A stretch of 10,570 nt of DNA from CAYNBT01 sp964396025 (lineage in GTDB: Bacteria > Patescibacteriota > WWE3 > UBA101185 > UBA10185). The stretch is from contig CAYNBT010000022.1 in NCBI GenBank assembly GCA_964396025.1, forward strand, positions 1 to 10,570, in the 5' to 3' direction. Under the pieces are notes generated by a model. The model made no database searches and was not told the DNA's origin. It was given only the letters and a program-made list of their open reading frames with translations. Of this stretch, positions 1 through 7,520 are shown in pieces. Every line of letters starts with the position of its first letter. Positions within the stretch are counted from its first letter, which is position 1. A program made the position numbers and the translations under genes.

Positions 1-40
1 ATAAATCAAGGATTTGTTGATTTGGCGGGCTTTTCGTGGT

Positions 41-69
41 TTGTAGATAGGGCGGGGTTCGTATATAAT
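41..69 (+). promoter_or_regulatory. Predicted sigma-70-type promoter of the PBP gene, leaderless
   Basis: A perfect TATAAT lies at 64-69. A 17-base spacer separates it from TTGTAG at 41-46, which keeps the conserved TTG of the -35 box. Only six bases separate the -10 hexamer from the ATG at 76, so transcription would begin at or next to the A of the start codon. There is no Shine-Dalgarno in between. This is a prediction from spacing and consensus only. Confidence 0.55.
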
Positions 70-75
70 CTATTC

Positions 76-2745
76 ATGCTATTTGGAGCTAACGGCAAGA
101 CAAAGAAATCAAAAACCCCTAGTCAGTACAGAAAGCAGCTTCAAGCAAGATATAAGGCAGCTTTTCCTTCTACAAAAGGCCTAAGCAAGAGTTCCGCGCG
201 GCTTGTTGTAATTACGTATCTGGCTAGTTTCACTCTCTTTGCTATGCTAGCTGGGATTTTTTTGATGATTTTGATTTTTGCCTTTTTTGCTAGGGATTTA
301 CCTAATCCTAATCAGCTTCTAAACAGAAGTGAAGAGCTTTCCACAAAACTAATGGATAAAAACGGCGAAGCCATTTACGAAGTGTTTGGCGAAAAAAATC
401 GTGTATTGATCAAGTTGGATCAGGTCTCGTCTCACTTGCAGCATGCTACTCTAGCTACAGAAGATTCCAATTTTTACTTACATCAAGGCATAGATTTTAG
501 AGGTATGTTGCGCGCACTCAAAAATATGGTGTTGGGTGCAGGGTTACAAAGCGGATCAACTCTTACTCAACAGGTTGTGAAAAACGCGCTTTTAACTCAG
601 GATCAAACTCTTACAAGGAAAATTAAAGAATTTATTTTGGCGCTTCAATTAGAAAATAGATACACCAAAGAAGAAATTTTACAAATGTACCTTAATGAAA
701 CGCCATATGGTGGGCAGAACTATGGCGTGCTTACTGCTTCAAAGGCCTATTTTGATAAGTTGCCTTCTGAACTGACCATTGCGGAATCCGCCTACATCGC
801 AGGTTTGCCTCAAAGCCCCAGTAGATATTCTTATTACAGTTCAGACCCTTCACTTGGATTGGAACGCAAGGATTACGTTTTATACCTCATGAACGAACGA
901 GGTTGGCTCACCAAAGACGGCAAGCGCGAATATTTGAGTGATGATGCATACAAAAAAGCCCTCGAGGAAAAACTGGAATTCAAACAATCTGCGGCATCAT
1001 TTAAAGCTCCGCATTTTGTTTTTTATGTTAAGGAAGAATTGGCTGGTATTTTTGGCGAAGATTTGGTCGAGCAAGGCGGATTGCAGGTCAAGACAACCTT
1101 GGACATGAAGCTTCAACAAGAAGCCGAAAAAATTGTAAAAGACGAGGTTGAGGCTGCGCGAGGTCTAAATGTTGGTAATGGTTCGTTGGTGGCTTTGGAT
1201 ACCAAAACCGGTCAGATTTTGGCGATGGTTGGGTCTAAGGATTATTTTGCGGATTCTGAGCCGGAAGGTTGTACCTCTGGAATCACCGGAGAAAATAGCT
1301 GTACTTTTGAGCCGAATCTGAACGTGGCTCTAGCATTTAGACAGCCTGGTTCAACAATAAAGCCTATTACATACGCCACAATGCTTGAGCAAGGCTATAC
1401 AGCTGCGTTTCCGTTTTTGGATGTTCCAACCACTTTTGTAGGAGATGACACAGGTGGGAAAATATACACTCCGGAGAATTATGACGGGCTCTTTAGAGGT
1501 CCAATGTCATTACGCAAATCCTTAGGTAATTCCCTAAACATAACAGCCGTTAAAGCACTTAAGATTGCCGGTGTAGACGCTATGATTGAGACTGCTGAGC
1601 GCTTGGGTATAACTTCATTTAAAGATCGCTCAAGGTTTGGTTTGGCCCTTACTTTAGGTGGTGGCGAAACAAAGCTATTGGAAATGACTGGTGCATTTGC
1701 AGCCTTTGGGAATAAAGGCCGTAGTCATAAGCCTACCGGTATCTTGGAAGTGAAGGATGCTAGAGGCAAAATTTTATACAAATGGCGTGAAACGGGTGGG
1801 ACAGAAGCCGTAACCGAAGAAACAGCTTTCTTGATCTCTGACATTCTTTCAGACGATGGGGCACGTTCTGCGGTATTTGGTTCTAACAGCTTACTAAACA
1901 TTCCAGGTCATAGAGTAGCTGTTAAGACGGGTACCACAGATGATAAGCGTGATAACTATGCCATGGGTTTTACTCCTTCCGTTACCGTGGGAGTTTGGGT
2001 TGGTAACAACAACAATGACAAGCTTTCGCCAAATGTTGCTTCTGGTTTGACTGGAGCTACACCAATCTGGCGAAAATTTATGATCGCAGCACTTAAAGAC
2101 AAAAAAGCAGAGCAATTCACTCCTCCAAAGACCGTTAAAAAAATTACAGTAGACACTTTAACAGGAATGTTGCCGTTTGATGATAAGGACACTCGTCAAG
2201 AATGGTTTGCCGAGGGTACTGAGCCTTCTGCTCCTAGCACATGGTACAAAAAGATCGAGGTTTGTAAGGAAGACAATAAGATAACCAATGAAGCATGCAA
2301 AAAAGCCGACAAAGCTAAAGTTAAGACTTTTGTAAAGATCACAGCAGAAATTCCGGAATGGCAAGACGATGTAGATAAGTGGGTGGGAGAAAATTATAAC
2401 GATGACGAGACATACTTCCCGCCAACCACCAAATCTGCCCTACAGTTTGATGATGATGGTGATGTGATTTCCGATGTTGATCCGGAAGTTACAATAATCG
2501 ACCTAGACGAGGGTCAAACGGTTGCCTTGCAATTTAGGCTGGGAATTGAAGTTTCTTCTCCGAATGAGATTGATGAAGTTAGATTTTACCTTGATGACAA
2601 CCACGTGGCCGACGATTCCTCACAGCCATATGGTTATAACTTCACATTTACCGAAGCTCAGAGAGGTGAGCACAAATTTGAGGTTGTTGTAGAAGACGAA
2701 GATGGGAGAAAGAGCGAAAAAAGTATTAGGTTACGTGTAGATTAA
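76..2745 (+). CDS. Class A penicillin-binding protein (PBP1A-type) with C-terminal Ig-like domain
   Basis: Bifunctional peptidoglycan synthase. It polymerises lipid II into glycan strands and crosslinks stem peptides outside the membrane. The 889-aa product has a short basic cytoplasmic tail, one membrane anchor (about residues 43-71), a GT51 glycosyltransferase domain and a transpeptidase domain. The GT51 domain shows the EDxxFxxHxG-like motif with catalytic Glu129 and GSTLTQQ at 160-166. The transpeptidase shows SxxK as S426TIK429, SLN at 486-488 and KTGTT at 617-621, so both active sites look intact. Residues about 805-889 resemble an Ig-like beta-sandwich, a probable wall-binding or spacer module. 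Cysteine pairs C399/C409 and C730/C741 could form extracytoplasmic disulfides. The frame stays open upstream to a TTG at 22, but the ATG at 76 is preferred because a TATAAT ends six bases before it and would lie inside the longer reading. The stop overlaps the pheT stop from the opposite strand. Exact subtype (1A, 1B or 2C-like) is not resolved. Confidence 0.95.
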   Translation: MLFGANGKTKKSKTPSQYRKQLQARYKAAFPSTKGLSKSSARLVVITYLASFTLFAMLAGIFLMILIFAFFARDLPNPNQLLNRSEELSTKLMDKNGEAIYEVFGEKNRVLIKLDQVSSHLQHATLATEDSNFYLHQGIDFRGMLRALKNMVLGAGLQSGSTLTQQVVKNALLTQDQTLTRKIKEFILALQLENRYTKEEILQMYLNETPYGGQNYGVLTASKAYFDKLPSELTIAESAYIAGLPQSPSRYSYYSSDPSLGLERKDYVLYLMNERGWLTKDGKREYLSDDAYKKALEEKLEFKQSAASFKAPHFVFYVKEELAGIFGEDLVEQGGLQVKTTLDMKLQQEAEKIVKDEVEAARGLNVGNGSLVALDTKTGQILAMVGSKDYFADSEPEGCTSGITGENSCTFEPNLNVALAFRQPGSTIKPITYATMLEQGYTAAFPFLDVPTTFVGDDTGGKIYTPENYDGLFRGPMSLRKSLGNSLNITAVKALKIAGVDAMIETAERLGITSFKDRSRFGLALTLGGGETKLLEMTGAFAAFGNKGRSHKPTGILEVKDARGKILYKWRETGGTEAVTEETAFLISDILSDDGARSAVFGSNSLLNIPGHRVAVKTGTTDDKRDNYAMGFTPSVTVGVWVGNNNNDKLSPNVASGLTGATPIWRKFMIAALKDKKAEQFTPPKTVKKITVDTLTGMLPFDDKDTRQEWFAEGTEPSAPSTWYKKIEVCKEDNKITNEACKKADKAKVKTFVKITAEIPEWQDDVDKWVGENYNDDETYFPPTTKSALQFDDDGDVISDVDPEVTIIDLDEGQTVALQFRLGIEVSSPNEIDEVRFYLDDNHVADDSSQPYGYNFTFTEAQRGEHKFEVVVEDEDGRKSEKSIRLRVD

Positions 2746-4655
2746 TTACTTCCCCTAAGTTTTACTTCAAAATCGTTTTGTACACTCTTGATAAGAGGTT
2801 CTCTGATGGTTTGTGCACTCTCAAAGCTTTCAAACTCAATTCTAAAGGTAATGGCTTTGGTGTCTTCATCAAGCAAAAATTCCTCAACAAGATAAACTCT
2901 CAAAATATCTTGGTGAAAGTTTTTGATGTAGTTAAAAACACCTCCCATAGGTGTGTTAAGTTTTGCGGTGAACGTGATATCTTCAAGCGAAATATTTTGT
3001 ATCTCAGGTATAACTCTAATGTTCTGGGTTTCTAAGTAGGCCAGCTCTTGATAAAAAATGGTGAAAGAATCTATCTTTAACTCGCCAACCACTTTTCTAT
3101 CAACTACAATGTTAGCGCCGTTTGGGGTTTTTGATAGTTCATATTCTTTGATCCCCAAAATGTTAAAGAGCCCCGCAAGTATGCTTTTTACCATTTTGTT
3201 TACTTGTGAAAAGTCTTTGCCCTCTTGTTGGTAAATGTACTCAAGCGCTTTGATTTCTTTAAAGCTTTCGAATTCACTAGGGTTCCCATGCTGTTGATAA
3301 ATAAGTCCTATCTCAAAAAGGCTTATGTCCTCTACTCTATGCTTTTTATAAATATCTGCTACTTTGATAAGCGTTTCATATATTGAAGTTCTTAAGGCGC
3401 CCTTTTCTGAGCTTAGTGCATTCTCTAGCCTTACTTGAAATGCGCTTTCGCTTACTTCTACCAGTGGGTCTGTGATATGTTCATGTGCACCAAGGCTAAC
3501 AAGTGCATCTCGCATTTGCTCAGCAAATAACACTTCTTTTGGTGTAATATCTGCAGGTGGTGCTGCCTCTAGTGGCATAGGGTTAATATGTGTGTAGTTA
3601 TTTATTCTCAATATATCTGCTACTAAATCGTCTTCAACTTCTACATCCGTTCTAAAATAAGGTACCTCTACAAGAATGTGTTCCGAGGTTTGTTCTAGAA
3701 TCTTATATTCTAGTCTGGTTAGTATTGCAGCAGCGTGTGCCGGGAATATGTTCATTCCGCCAACTTTTTGTAGTCGTGAGAATCTGAGTTTTTGTATCTT
3801 AGTTGGTATGGTAGTTGGATAGTAATCTTCATTTTCATAATATGTTCCGCCCGCTAAGTCCAAAATAAGTGCTGTTGCTCTTTGAATTGCCAGCTGTGTG
3901 AGTTCCGGATGCAAAAACTTGTCATATCTCAAGACCGTTTCGTTTTGGATTTTTAGTTTCCTAGAGGATTTACGCACATTATTTTGATTGTAATTTCCGG
4001 CGTCTAAAACTATCTCTGTAGTACCAAAATCAACTGCAGTAGCTTTTCCGCCCACAATTCCGCCTATTACGGTTGGTTTGTTGTTTTGCGTAAGTACAAA
4101 CATACTTTGGTCCAAGCTCACTGTTTCGCCCAGTAGAGTTGTCATCTGCTCTCCATCATTGGCGCGTCTGATCACAATTTCTTGTTTTTCCATTTTTGCC
4201 AAATCTTGTGCGTGCATGGGTTGACCAAGTTCTACCATCACATAATTGGTTATATCCACAATATTATTGATAGAAGGTATCCCATAGGCTTCCAGGCGCT
4301 GTTTAAGCCACTCTGGTGAGGTTGCAACCTTTATTCCTCTAAATACCCTTGTGTTGAATCTGTAGACCAAATCCGGGCATTCTACGCTTATTTTCACCTT
4401 GTTTTGAGGTTCTGTGCCCTTTTCTATGTGGAGTTTAGGGTATTTTAGTGTCATGCTCTCAAAAGCGGCCAAATCACGAGCACATCCTAGAACAGACAAC
4501 CAATCAGACCTATCCATTCTATGTTCTAGATCTAAAACATTGTCTTTGATCGGTTTGTCTAAGAGCAAGCCTAGTTGAGTAAAACTGGCCGCAATTTCAG
4601 CGGGTGTCTTGTTGATTTCAATATAATCTTTTAGCCAATCTAAAGGTATTTTCAT
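2742..4655 (-). CDS. pheT: Phenylalanyl-tRNA synthetase beta subunit, short form
   Basis: Beta subunit of the (alpha-beta)2 enzyme that charges tRNA-Phe in the cytoplasm. The start MKIPLDWLKDYIEI matches the family's N-terminal B1 segment, and MDRSDWLSVLGCARDLAAF (47-65) matches the conserved NRxDxLSVxGxARE-type region. A B3/B4-like segment follows, with SINNIVDITNYVMVELGQPMHA, then B5 and the catalytic-like core. The last 70 residues resemble the end of the FDX-ACB tRNA-binding domain, in divergent form. At 637 aa it is much shorter than the roughly 790-800 aa usual in bacteria. The difference is mainly the missing EMAP/OB-fold tRNA-binding insert, because the N-terminal 35-40 residues run straight into the segment that normally follows that insert. 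The gene lies 4 bases downstream of pheS, with a moderate AGGT Shine-Dalgarno overlapping the pheS end, and is surely cotranscribed with it. Its stop shares TTAA with the convergent PBP gene, leaving no intergenic room for a terminator. Confidence 0.95.
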   Translation of the reverse strand: MKIPLDWLKDYIEINKTPAEIAASFTQLGLLLDKPIKDNVLDLEHRMDRSDWLSVLGCARDLAAFESMTLKYPKLHIEKGTEPQNKVKISVECPDLVYRFNTRVFRGIKVATSPEWLKQRLEAYGIPSINNIVDITNYVMVELGQPMHAQDLAKMEKQEIVIRRANDGEQMTTLLGETVSLDQSMFVLTQNNKPTVIGGIVGGKATAVDFGTTEIVLDAGNYNQNNVRKSSRKLKIQNETVLRYDKFLHPELTQLAIQRATALILDLAGGTYYENEDYYPTTIPTKIQKLRFSRLQKVGGMNIFPAHAAAILTRLEYKILEQTSEHILVEVPYFRTDVEVEDDLVADILRINNYTHINPMPLEAAPPADITPKEVLFAEQMRDALVSLGAHEHITDPLVEVSESAFQVRLENALSSEKGALRTSIYETLIKVADIYKKHRVEDISLFEIGLIYQQHGNPSEFESFKEIKALEYIYQQEGKDFSQVNKMVKSILAGLFNILGIKEYELSKTPNGANIVVDRKVVGELKIDSFTIFYQELAYLETQNIRVIPEIQNISLEDITFTAKLNTPMGGVFNYIKNFHQDILRVYLVEEFLLDEDTKAITFRIEFESFESAQTIREPLIKSVQNDFEVKLRGSN

Positions 4656-4659
4656 ATGA

Positions 4660-5670
4660 TTACCTGTATACTATGCCTCCTCCATAAAGTTTTCGTAAAT
4701 CCGTGATTTTAAACTTTTGCATCACAAGCCTATCTAAACCCATGCCAAAAGCAAAACCCGTATACTCTTCCGGATCGATCCCGCACATCTTGAGCGTATT
4801 ATAGTGAATCATCCCGCTTCCTAGAACTTCTATATATCCTCGGTGTTTGCAGACTGTACAGCCTGTTCCATGACAAAAGTTGCACTTCATGTCTACACCC
4901 ACTCCGGGAGAGACCTCGGGATAGTATTTGTATCTAAATCTTAGTTCTACATCATTTCCAAACAAGAATTTGTGAAAGGCTTCTAGCGTGCTAAACAAAT
5001 GTTGGATTGTTATTCCTTTGTCTACTACCACGCCTTGATATTGATGAAAAAACGATCCGTTGGTGGAATTGGCCGTTTCGTTTCTAAAGCATTTTCCCGG
5101 GAAGACCGCCCTTATAGGAGGTTTGTAGTTTGAAAGAATTCTTGATTCCACGGACGAAGTATGAGTTCTTAGCAAAATGCTAGGTTCGCTAATAAAGAGT
5201 GTATCCTGAAGATCTGTAGCAGGATGGCCTTCGGGGAGATTAAGCCTTCTAAAGTTGAATTCTGCCGTTTCGATTTCCGGACCCTCTGGGAACGAATATC
5301 CATAATACCTAAAGAATTCGTTCATTTCCCTAATCACTATAGAGGTTGGGTGAAGCATACCAGTTTTTTTGGGGTTCTCGGGTAAAGTTAGGTCAATACG
5401 GGGGTCGTGTTTTTGCTTGCTTAACATTTGCTGCTTTTTCTCTTCTAGAACATGTTTAAGCGATTTTTGCAACGAGTTGATTTGAGGGCCCAAAATGCGT
5501 TTTTCATTTTCATCTAGCTGGGGAATCTCTTTTACCAGTTCTGTAATTAATCCGTGTGTTTTGGAAAAGTATTTAAGGTAAAGCGCATCAAGCTCTGGCA
5601 GATTTTGTGCTTTTTTTAGGTCTGTTTCGAACTGTTTATTTAACTGAGTTACTTTTTGATTAATTTCCAT
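4660..5670 (-). CDS. pheS: Phenylalanyl-tRNA synthetase alpha subunit
   Basis: Catalytic alpha subunit of PheRS, which activates phenylalanine and transfers it to tRNA-Phe. The 336-aa length is normal for bacteria (about 330-350). Residues 1-90 form the charged, helical coiled-coil arm that grips tRNA. The class II core follows, with HPTSIVIREMNEFFRYYGY (motif 1), LLRTHTSSVESR, then FPGKCFRNETANSTNGSFFHQ (motif 2) and GFAFGMGLDRLVMQKF (motif 3). Between motifs 2 and 3 is a four-cysteine knuckle, CxxC-x4-CxxC (C263, C266, C271, C274), just before EVLGSGMIHYNTL. It probably binds zinc, and comparable Cys-rich insertions occur in other bacterial PheS proteins. The ATG at 5670 is the natural family start. 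It is the first gene of the pheST pair and has its own promoter just upstream. Confidence 0.97.
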   Translation of the reverse strand: MEINQKVTQLNKQFETDLKKAQNLPELDALYLKYFSKTHGLITELVKEIPQLDENEKRILGPQINSLQKSLKHVLEEKKQQMLSKQKHDPRIDLTLPENPKKTGMLHPTSIVIREMNEFFRYYGYSFPEGPEIETAEFNFRRLNLPEGHPATDLQDTLFISEPSILLRTHTSSVESRILSNYKPPIRAVFPGKCFRNETANSTNGSFFHQYQGVVVDKGITIQHLFSTLEAFHKFLFGNDVELRFRYKYYPEVSPGVGVDMKCNFCHGTGCTVCKHRGYIEVLGSGMIHYNTLKMCGIDPEEYTGFAFGMGLDRLVMQKFKITDLRKLYGGGIVYR

Positions 5671-5696
5671 AGCCCTACTCGCAAGGATCTTTGGTT

Positions 5697-5725
5697 AGTT
5701 TATCAATAAAGTATGAAAATGTTAA
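5697..5725 (-). promoter_or_regulatory. Predicted promoter of pheST
   Basis: On the - strand, TTAACA (5725-5720, 5 of 6 to consensus) is followed by a 17-base spacer and TAAACT (5702-5697, 4 of 6). The -10 carries an extended TGn element directly upstream. The predicted start near 5690 gives a leader of about 20 bases before the pheS ATG at 5670. It explains how pheST is expressed although it is separated from rplT by an opposing gene. It sits back to back with the membrane-protein promoter. Confidence 0.55.
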
Positions 5726-5727
5726 TA

Positions 5728-5756
5728 TTGTGGTTGATTTTAATCTGCTATACAAT
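5728..5756 (+). promoter_or_regulatory. Predicted promoter of the membrane-protein gene, leaderless
   Basis: TTGTGG at 5728-5733, a 17-base spacer, then TACAAT at 5751-5756 (5 of 6 to consensus). Exactly six bases separate it from the ATG at 5763, the same geometry as the PBP gene. No Shine-Dalgarno precedes the ATG. The -35 is weak. The -35 elements of this promoter and the divergent pheS promoter are two bases apart, so one bound factor could affect both. Confidence 0.5.
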
Positions 5757-5762
5757 TTAGCC

Positions 5763-6761
5763 ATGGAACCAAATACTGAAAATCTTCAAGTCTCGCCTTC
5801 TCAGCCTCCCATGGCAAATGTTAATTCTTCAATTGAAAACACCAAGCCTAGTAGTTTGTTTTCTAGATCACTTGCACATTACAAGGCTAGATTTGTGCCT
5901 CTTACTGTTATTTCATTTCTACCTTTTGTTTTAGGTTTTTGTGTTTCAGCAATCGTAGGCGCACTATATGTAACAGGTAATGTGATGATCGGGGTTCTAG
6001 TCTCCATAGCACTCTTTATAGTTTCAACCATCGTGCAGTTCGCTTCAAATATTGCTCTTATATATATTTTAAAAGACGATCACACGAATATTCGCGAGTC
6101 GTTCAGAATGTCCTTAAAAATACTAAAATCGTACATTTGGGTTACAATCCTGAGTACTCTAATAATCGCTGGCGGTATTATGCTTTTTGTGCTTCCCGGA
6201 ATCATCTTTTCTTTTTGGTACACTTTAGCTTGGTTTATTGTTGCAGATCAGAATTTGTACGGCATGGATGCCTTAAATAAGAGCAAGTACTATGTAAAAG
6301 GAAACTTCCTTTGGTTGCTTGCTAGGTTTTTGTTACTTGGGCTTTTTGTTATGGCAACGACCATGCTTTCCGGCGGCATAGGTTCAATGATTGATGGAGT
6401 GTTTCTTGACGATTCTGTGACATTGTTTGAGGGTTTATTGCCAGGAGTAGTGTCTATCTTTGCCGCACCTTTTGCAGTCACTTTCGCCTTCAATTTATAT
6501 AGAGATCTTATGGTCAGAAAGGGCGAACCCACTGCGCCTATTGAAAAAGGTAAAGGTTACATATTCTTTGCAGTTCTGGGTTTTATAGCAATTATAGTAC
6601 TTATGGCAATAGTGGCCGCAGCCGGCGCGGCTGTAATGAGTGGGAAGTTTAACTATGATTCTTATGGCAATGTTGTACCAACTAACGGAAACATTGATAT
6701 TAACGAAACAATGCTGAACAACTTCGAAATTCCTGAGGGTACATCCCCAGCAGCGTACTAG
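5763..6761 (+). CDS. Polytopic integral membrane protein of unknown function
   Basis: A 332-aa protein with a Pro/Ser/Asn-rich soluble N-terminus of about 35-40 residues. It is followed by about seven predicted membrane segments, near residues 44-69, 73-103, 125-142, 144-162, 181-205, 222-246 and 266-292, and a short polar tail. There is no signal peptide and no catalytic motif that I recognise. The central pattern (amphipathic RESFRMSLKILKSYIW, a Gly-rich pair of helices with FVLPGIIFSFWYTLAWFIVAD, then LNKSKYYVKGNFLW) resembles the loosely defined membrane families of the GPDPase_memb/YciC/DUF975 kind. That is pattern memory, not a search result. The ATG at 5763 is preferred to an upstream in-frame TTG at 5691, since the longer reading would run through the divergent promoter region. 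The gene lies between rplT and pheS on the opposite strand, converging on rplT with 8 bases between stops. It interrupts an otherwise classical operon. Confidence 0.85.
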   Translation: MEPNTENLQVSPSQPPMANVNSSIENTKPSSLFSRSLAHYKARFVPLTVISFLPFVLGFCVSAIVGALYVTGNVMIGVLVSIALFIVSTIVQFASNIALIYILKDDHTNIRESFRMSLKILKSYIWVTILSTLIIAGGIMLFVLPGIIFSFWYTLAWFIVADQNLYGMDALNKSKYYVKGNFLWLLARFLLLGLFVMATTMLSGGIGSMIDGVFLDDSVTLFEGLLPGVVSIFAAPFAVTFAFNLYRDLMVRKGEPTAPIEKGKGYIFFAVLGFIAIIVLMAIVAAAGAAVMSGKFNYDSYGNVVPTNGNIDINETMLNNFEIPEGTSPAAY

Positions 6762-6769
6762 AGTAAAGT

Positions 6770-7129
6770 TTAGTTTTTGATACTACCGCGTACTTTGTTC
6801 ACAACGGCTTCAAATGCCTGAACATCGTTTTGAGCCATATCTGCCAACACTTTTCTGTTTAGGTCAACTTTTTCTGTTGATAAGGCTTTGATAAATCTGC
6901 TGTACTTAATGTCGTATTTGGTTAGAGCTGCGTTGATGCGGACTATCCACAAGCTTCTCATATCACGTCTTCTCTGTTTGCGTCCTGCAAATGCTCTTTC
7001 TCCAGCTCTTAGAACAGCCTCTTGTGCGCGTCTAAAATTCTTGCTTCTGGAACCTCTGTATCCTTTTGCAAGTTTTACTACTTTTCTATGTGCTCTGTGG
7101 GCTCTAGGGCCGCCTTTTACTCTTGTCAT
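6770..7129 (-). CDS. rplT: 50S ribosomal protein L20 (bL20)
   Basis: Primary 23S rRNA-binding protein needed early in 50S assembly. The 119-aa length is normal. The N-terminal half is the long basic rRNA-binding extension (MTRVKGGPRAHRAHRKVVKLAKGY, then SRSKNFRRAQEAVLRAGERAFAGRKQRRRDMRSLWIVRINAA). The C-terminal half is the globular domain that in other bacteria also binds its own leader mRNA. It starts one base after the rpmI stop, with only a weak purine-rich stretch upstream, so translational coupling to rpmI is likely. It is the last gene of thrS-infC-rpmI-rplT here, because the next gene downstream lies on the other strand. Confidence 0.98.
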   Translation of the reverse strand: MTRVKGGPRAHRAHRKVVKLAKGYRGSRSKNFRRAQEAVLRAGERAFAGRKQRRRDMRSLWIVRINAALTKYDIKYSRFIKALSTEKVDLNRKVLADMAQNDVQAFEAVVNKVRGSIKN

Positions 7130-7130
7130 T

Positions 7131-7340
7131 TTATTTTATCTTTGCTTTTGGCAAAATCCTTTTAAACATTTTAATATGTCCTCTGTTTGGTTGTTGTGTA
7201 TAACCTGCGCGTCTACTCTTTTTGTCAGAACTCCACTTTCTTTTGAGGTGTCCTGCACTAACTGCTTTTCTAAGAATCTTCCCTGTTTTGGTGATTCTAA
7301 TTCTCTTTATTGCTGTTTTCTTAGTTTTTAGTTTACCCAT
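7131..7340 (-). CDS. rpmI: 50S ribosomal protein L35 (bL35)
   Basis: Small basic 50S protein of 69 aa (family usually 64-66). It shows the typical MGKLKTKKTAIKRIRITKTGKI start, GHLKRKWSSDKKSR and a C-terminal HIKMFKRILP. The ATG at 7340 is chosen because the family begins at MGKLKT; a TTG in frame at 7361 would add seven unrelated residues. Only a weak AAAGA lies upstream in place of a Shine-Dalgarno. The leader between infC and rpmI runs into the assembly gap, so any bL20-binding leader structure cannot be judged. rplT follows after a single base. Confidence 0.97.
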   Translation of the reverse strand: MGKLKTKKTAIKRIRITKTGKILRKAVSAGHLKRKWSSDKKSRRAGYTQQPNRGHIKMFKRILPKAKIK

Positions 7341-7373
7341 ATTTTTATTCTTTGCTCTCAAGACTTGCAGCTG

Positions 7374-7395
7374 AGGCGTTAGCCTTTGCTAACAA
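7374..7395. repeat. 22-bp direct repeat with internal hairpin, copy 1 (left of gap)
   Basis: Identical over 22 bases to 7499-7520. It contains the perfect palindrome GTTAGC-AAAG-GCTAAC (6-bp stem, 4-base loop on the - strand). On the - strand this copy also reads VSKG-stop in the same frame as the end of infC. Three bases (tgg, 7396-7398) separate it from the N run, and they differ from the bases that follow copy 2. Confidence 0.85.
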
Positions 7396-7398
7396 TGG

Positions 7399-7498
7399 NN
7401 NNNNNNNNNNNNNNNNNNNNNNNNNNNNNNNNNNNNNNNNNNNNNNNNNNNNNNNNNNNNNNNNNNNNNNNNNNNNNNNNNNNNNNNNNNNNNNNNNN
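7399..7498. other. Assembly gap (100 N)
   Basis: Exactly 100 unknown bases, a conventional placeholder for a gap of unknown size. It lies in the infC-rpmI intergenic region and is bracketed by two identical 22-bp sequences. The real length could be zero if the two contigs overlap by the repeat, or longer if the repeat is a true multi-copy element. Confidence 0.98.
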
Positions 7499-7520
7499 AG
7501 GCGTTAGCCTTTGCTAACAA
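7499..7520. repeat. 22-bp direct repeat with internal hairpin, copy 2 (infC 3' end)
   Basis: Identical to 7374-7395 and beginning at the first known base after the gap. On the - strand it encodes the last residues and the TAA of infC (stop at 7506-7504), so the stop codon lies inside the 3' arm of the hairpin GTTAGC-AAAG-GCTAAC. Confidence 0.85.

Noticed and set aside
22..75. TTG start at 22 for the PBP gene
   Set aside because: The extra 18 residues would span the predicted promoter with its perfect TATAAT, and there is no ribosome binding site before the TTG.
4813..4884. Cys4 knuckle in PheS as a novel domain fusion
   Set aside because: Cysteine-rich zinc-binding insertions at this position before the GxGMxH segment are, to my recollection, found in various bacterial PheS proteins, so it is noted as a feature only.
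6611..6640. GC-rich inverted repeat (CAGCCG-GCG-CGGCTG) near the end of the membrane-protein gene
   Set aside because: It lies inside an Ala/Gly-rich membrane segment and has no T-run on either strand, so codon content explains it better than a terminator.
6888..7331. 147-aa + strand reading frame over rplT and rpmI
   Set aside because: It is antisense to two certain ribosomal protein genes whose biased composition keeps the opposite strand open. Its translation is low-complexity Leu/Cys/Phe-rich and matches nothing.
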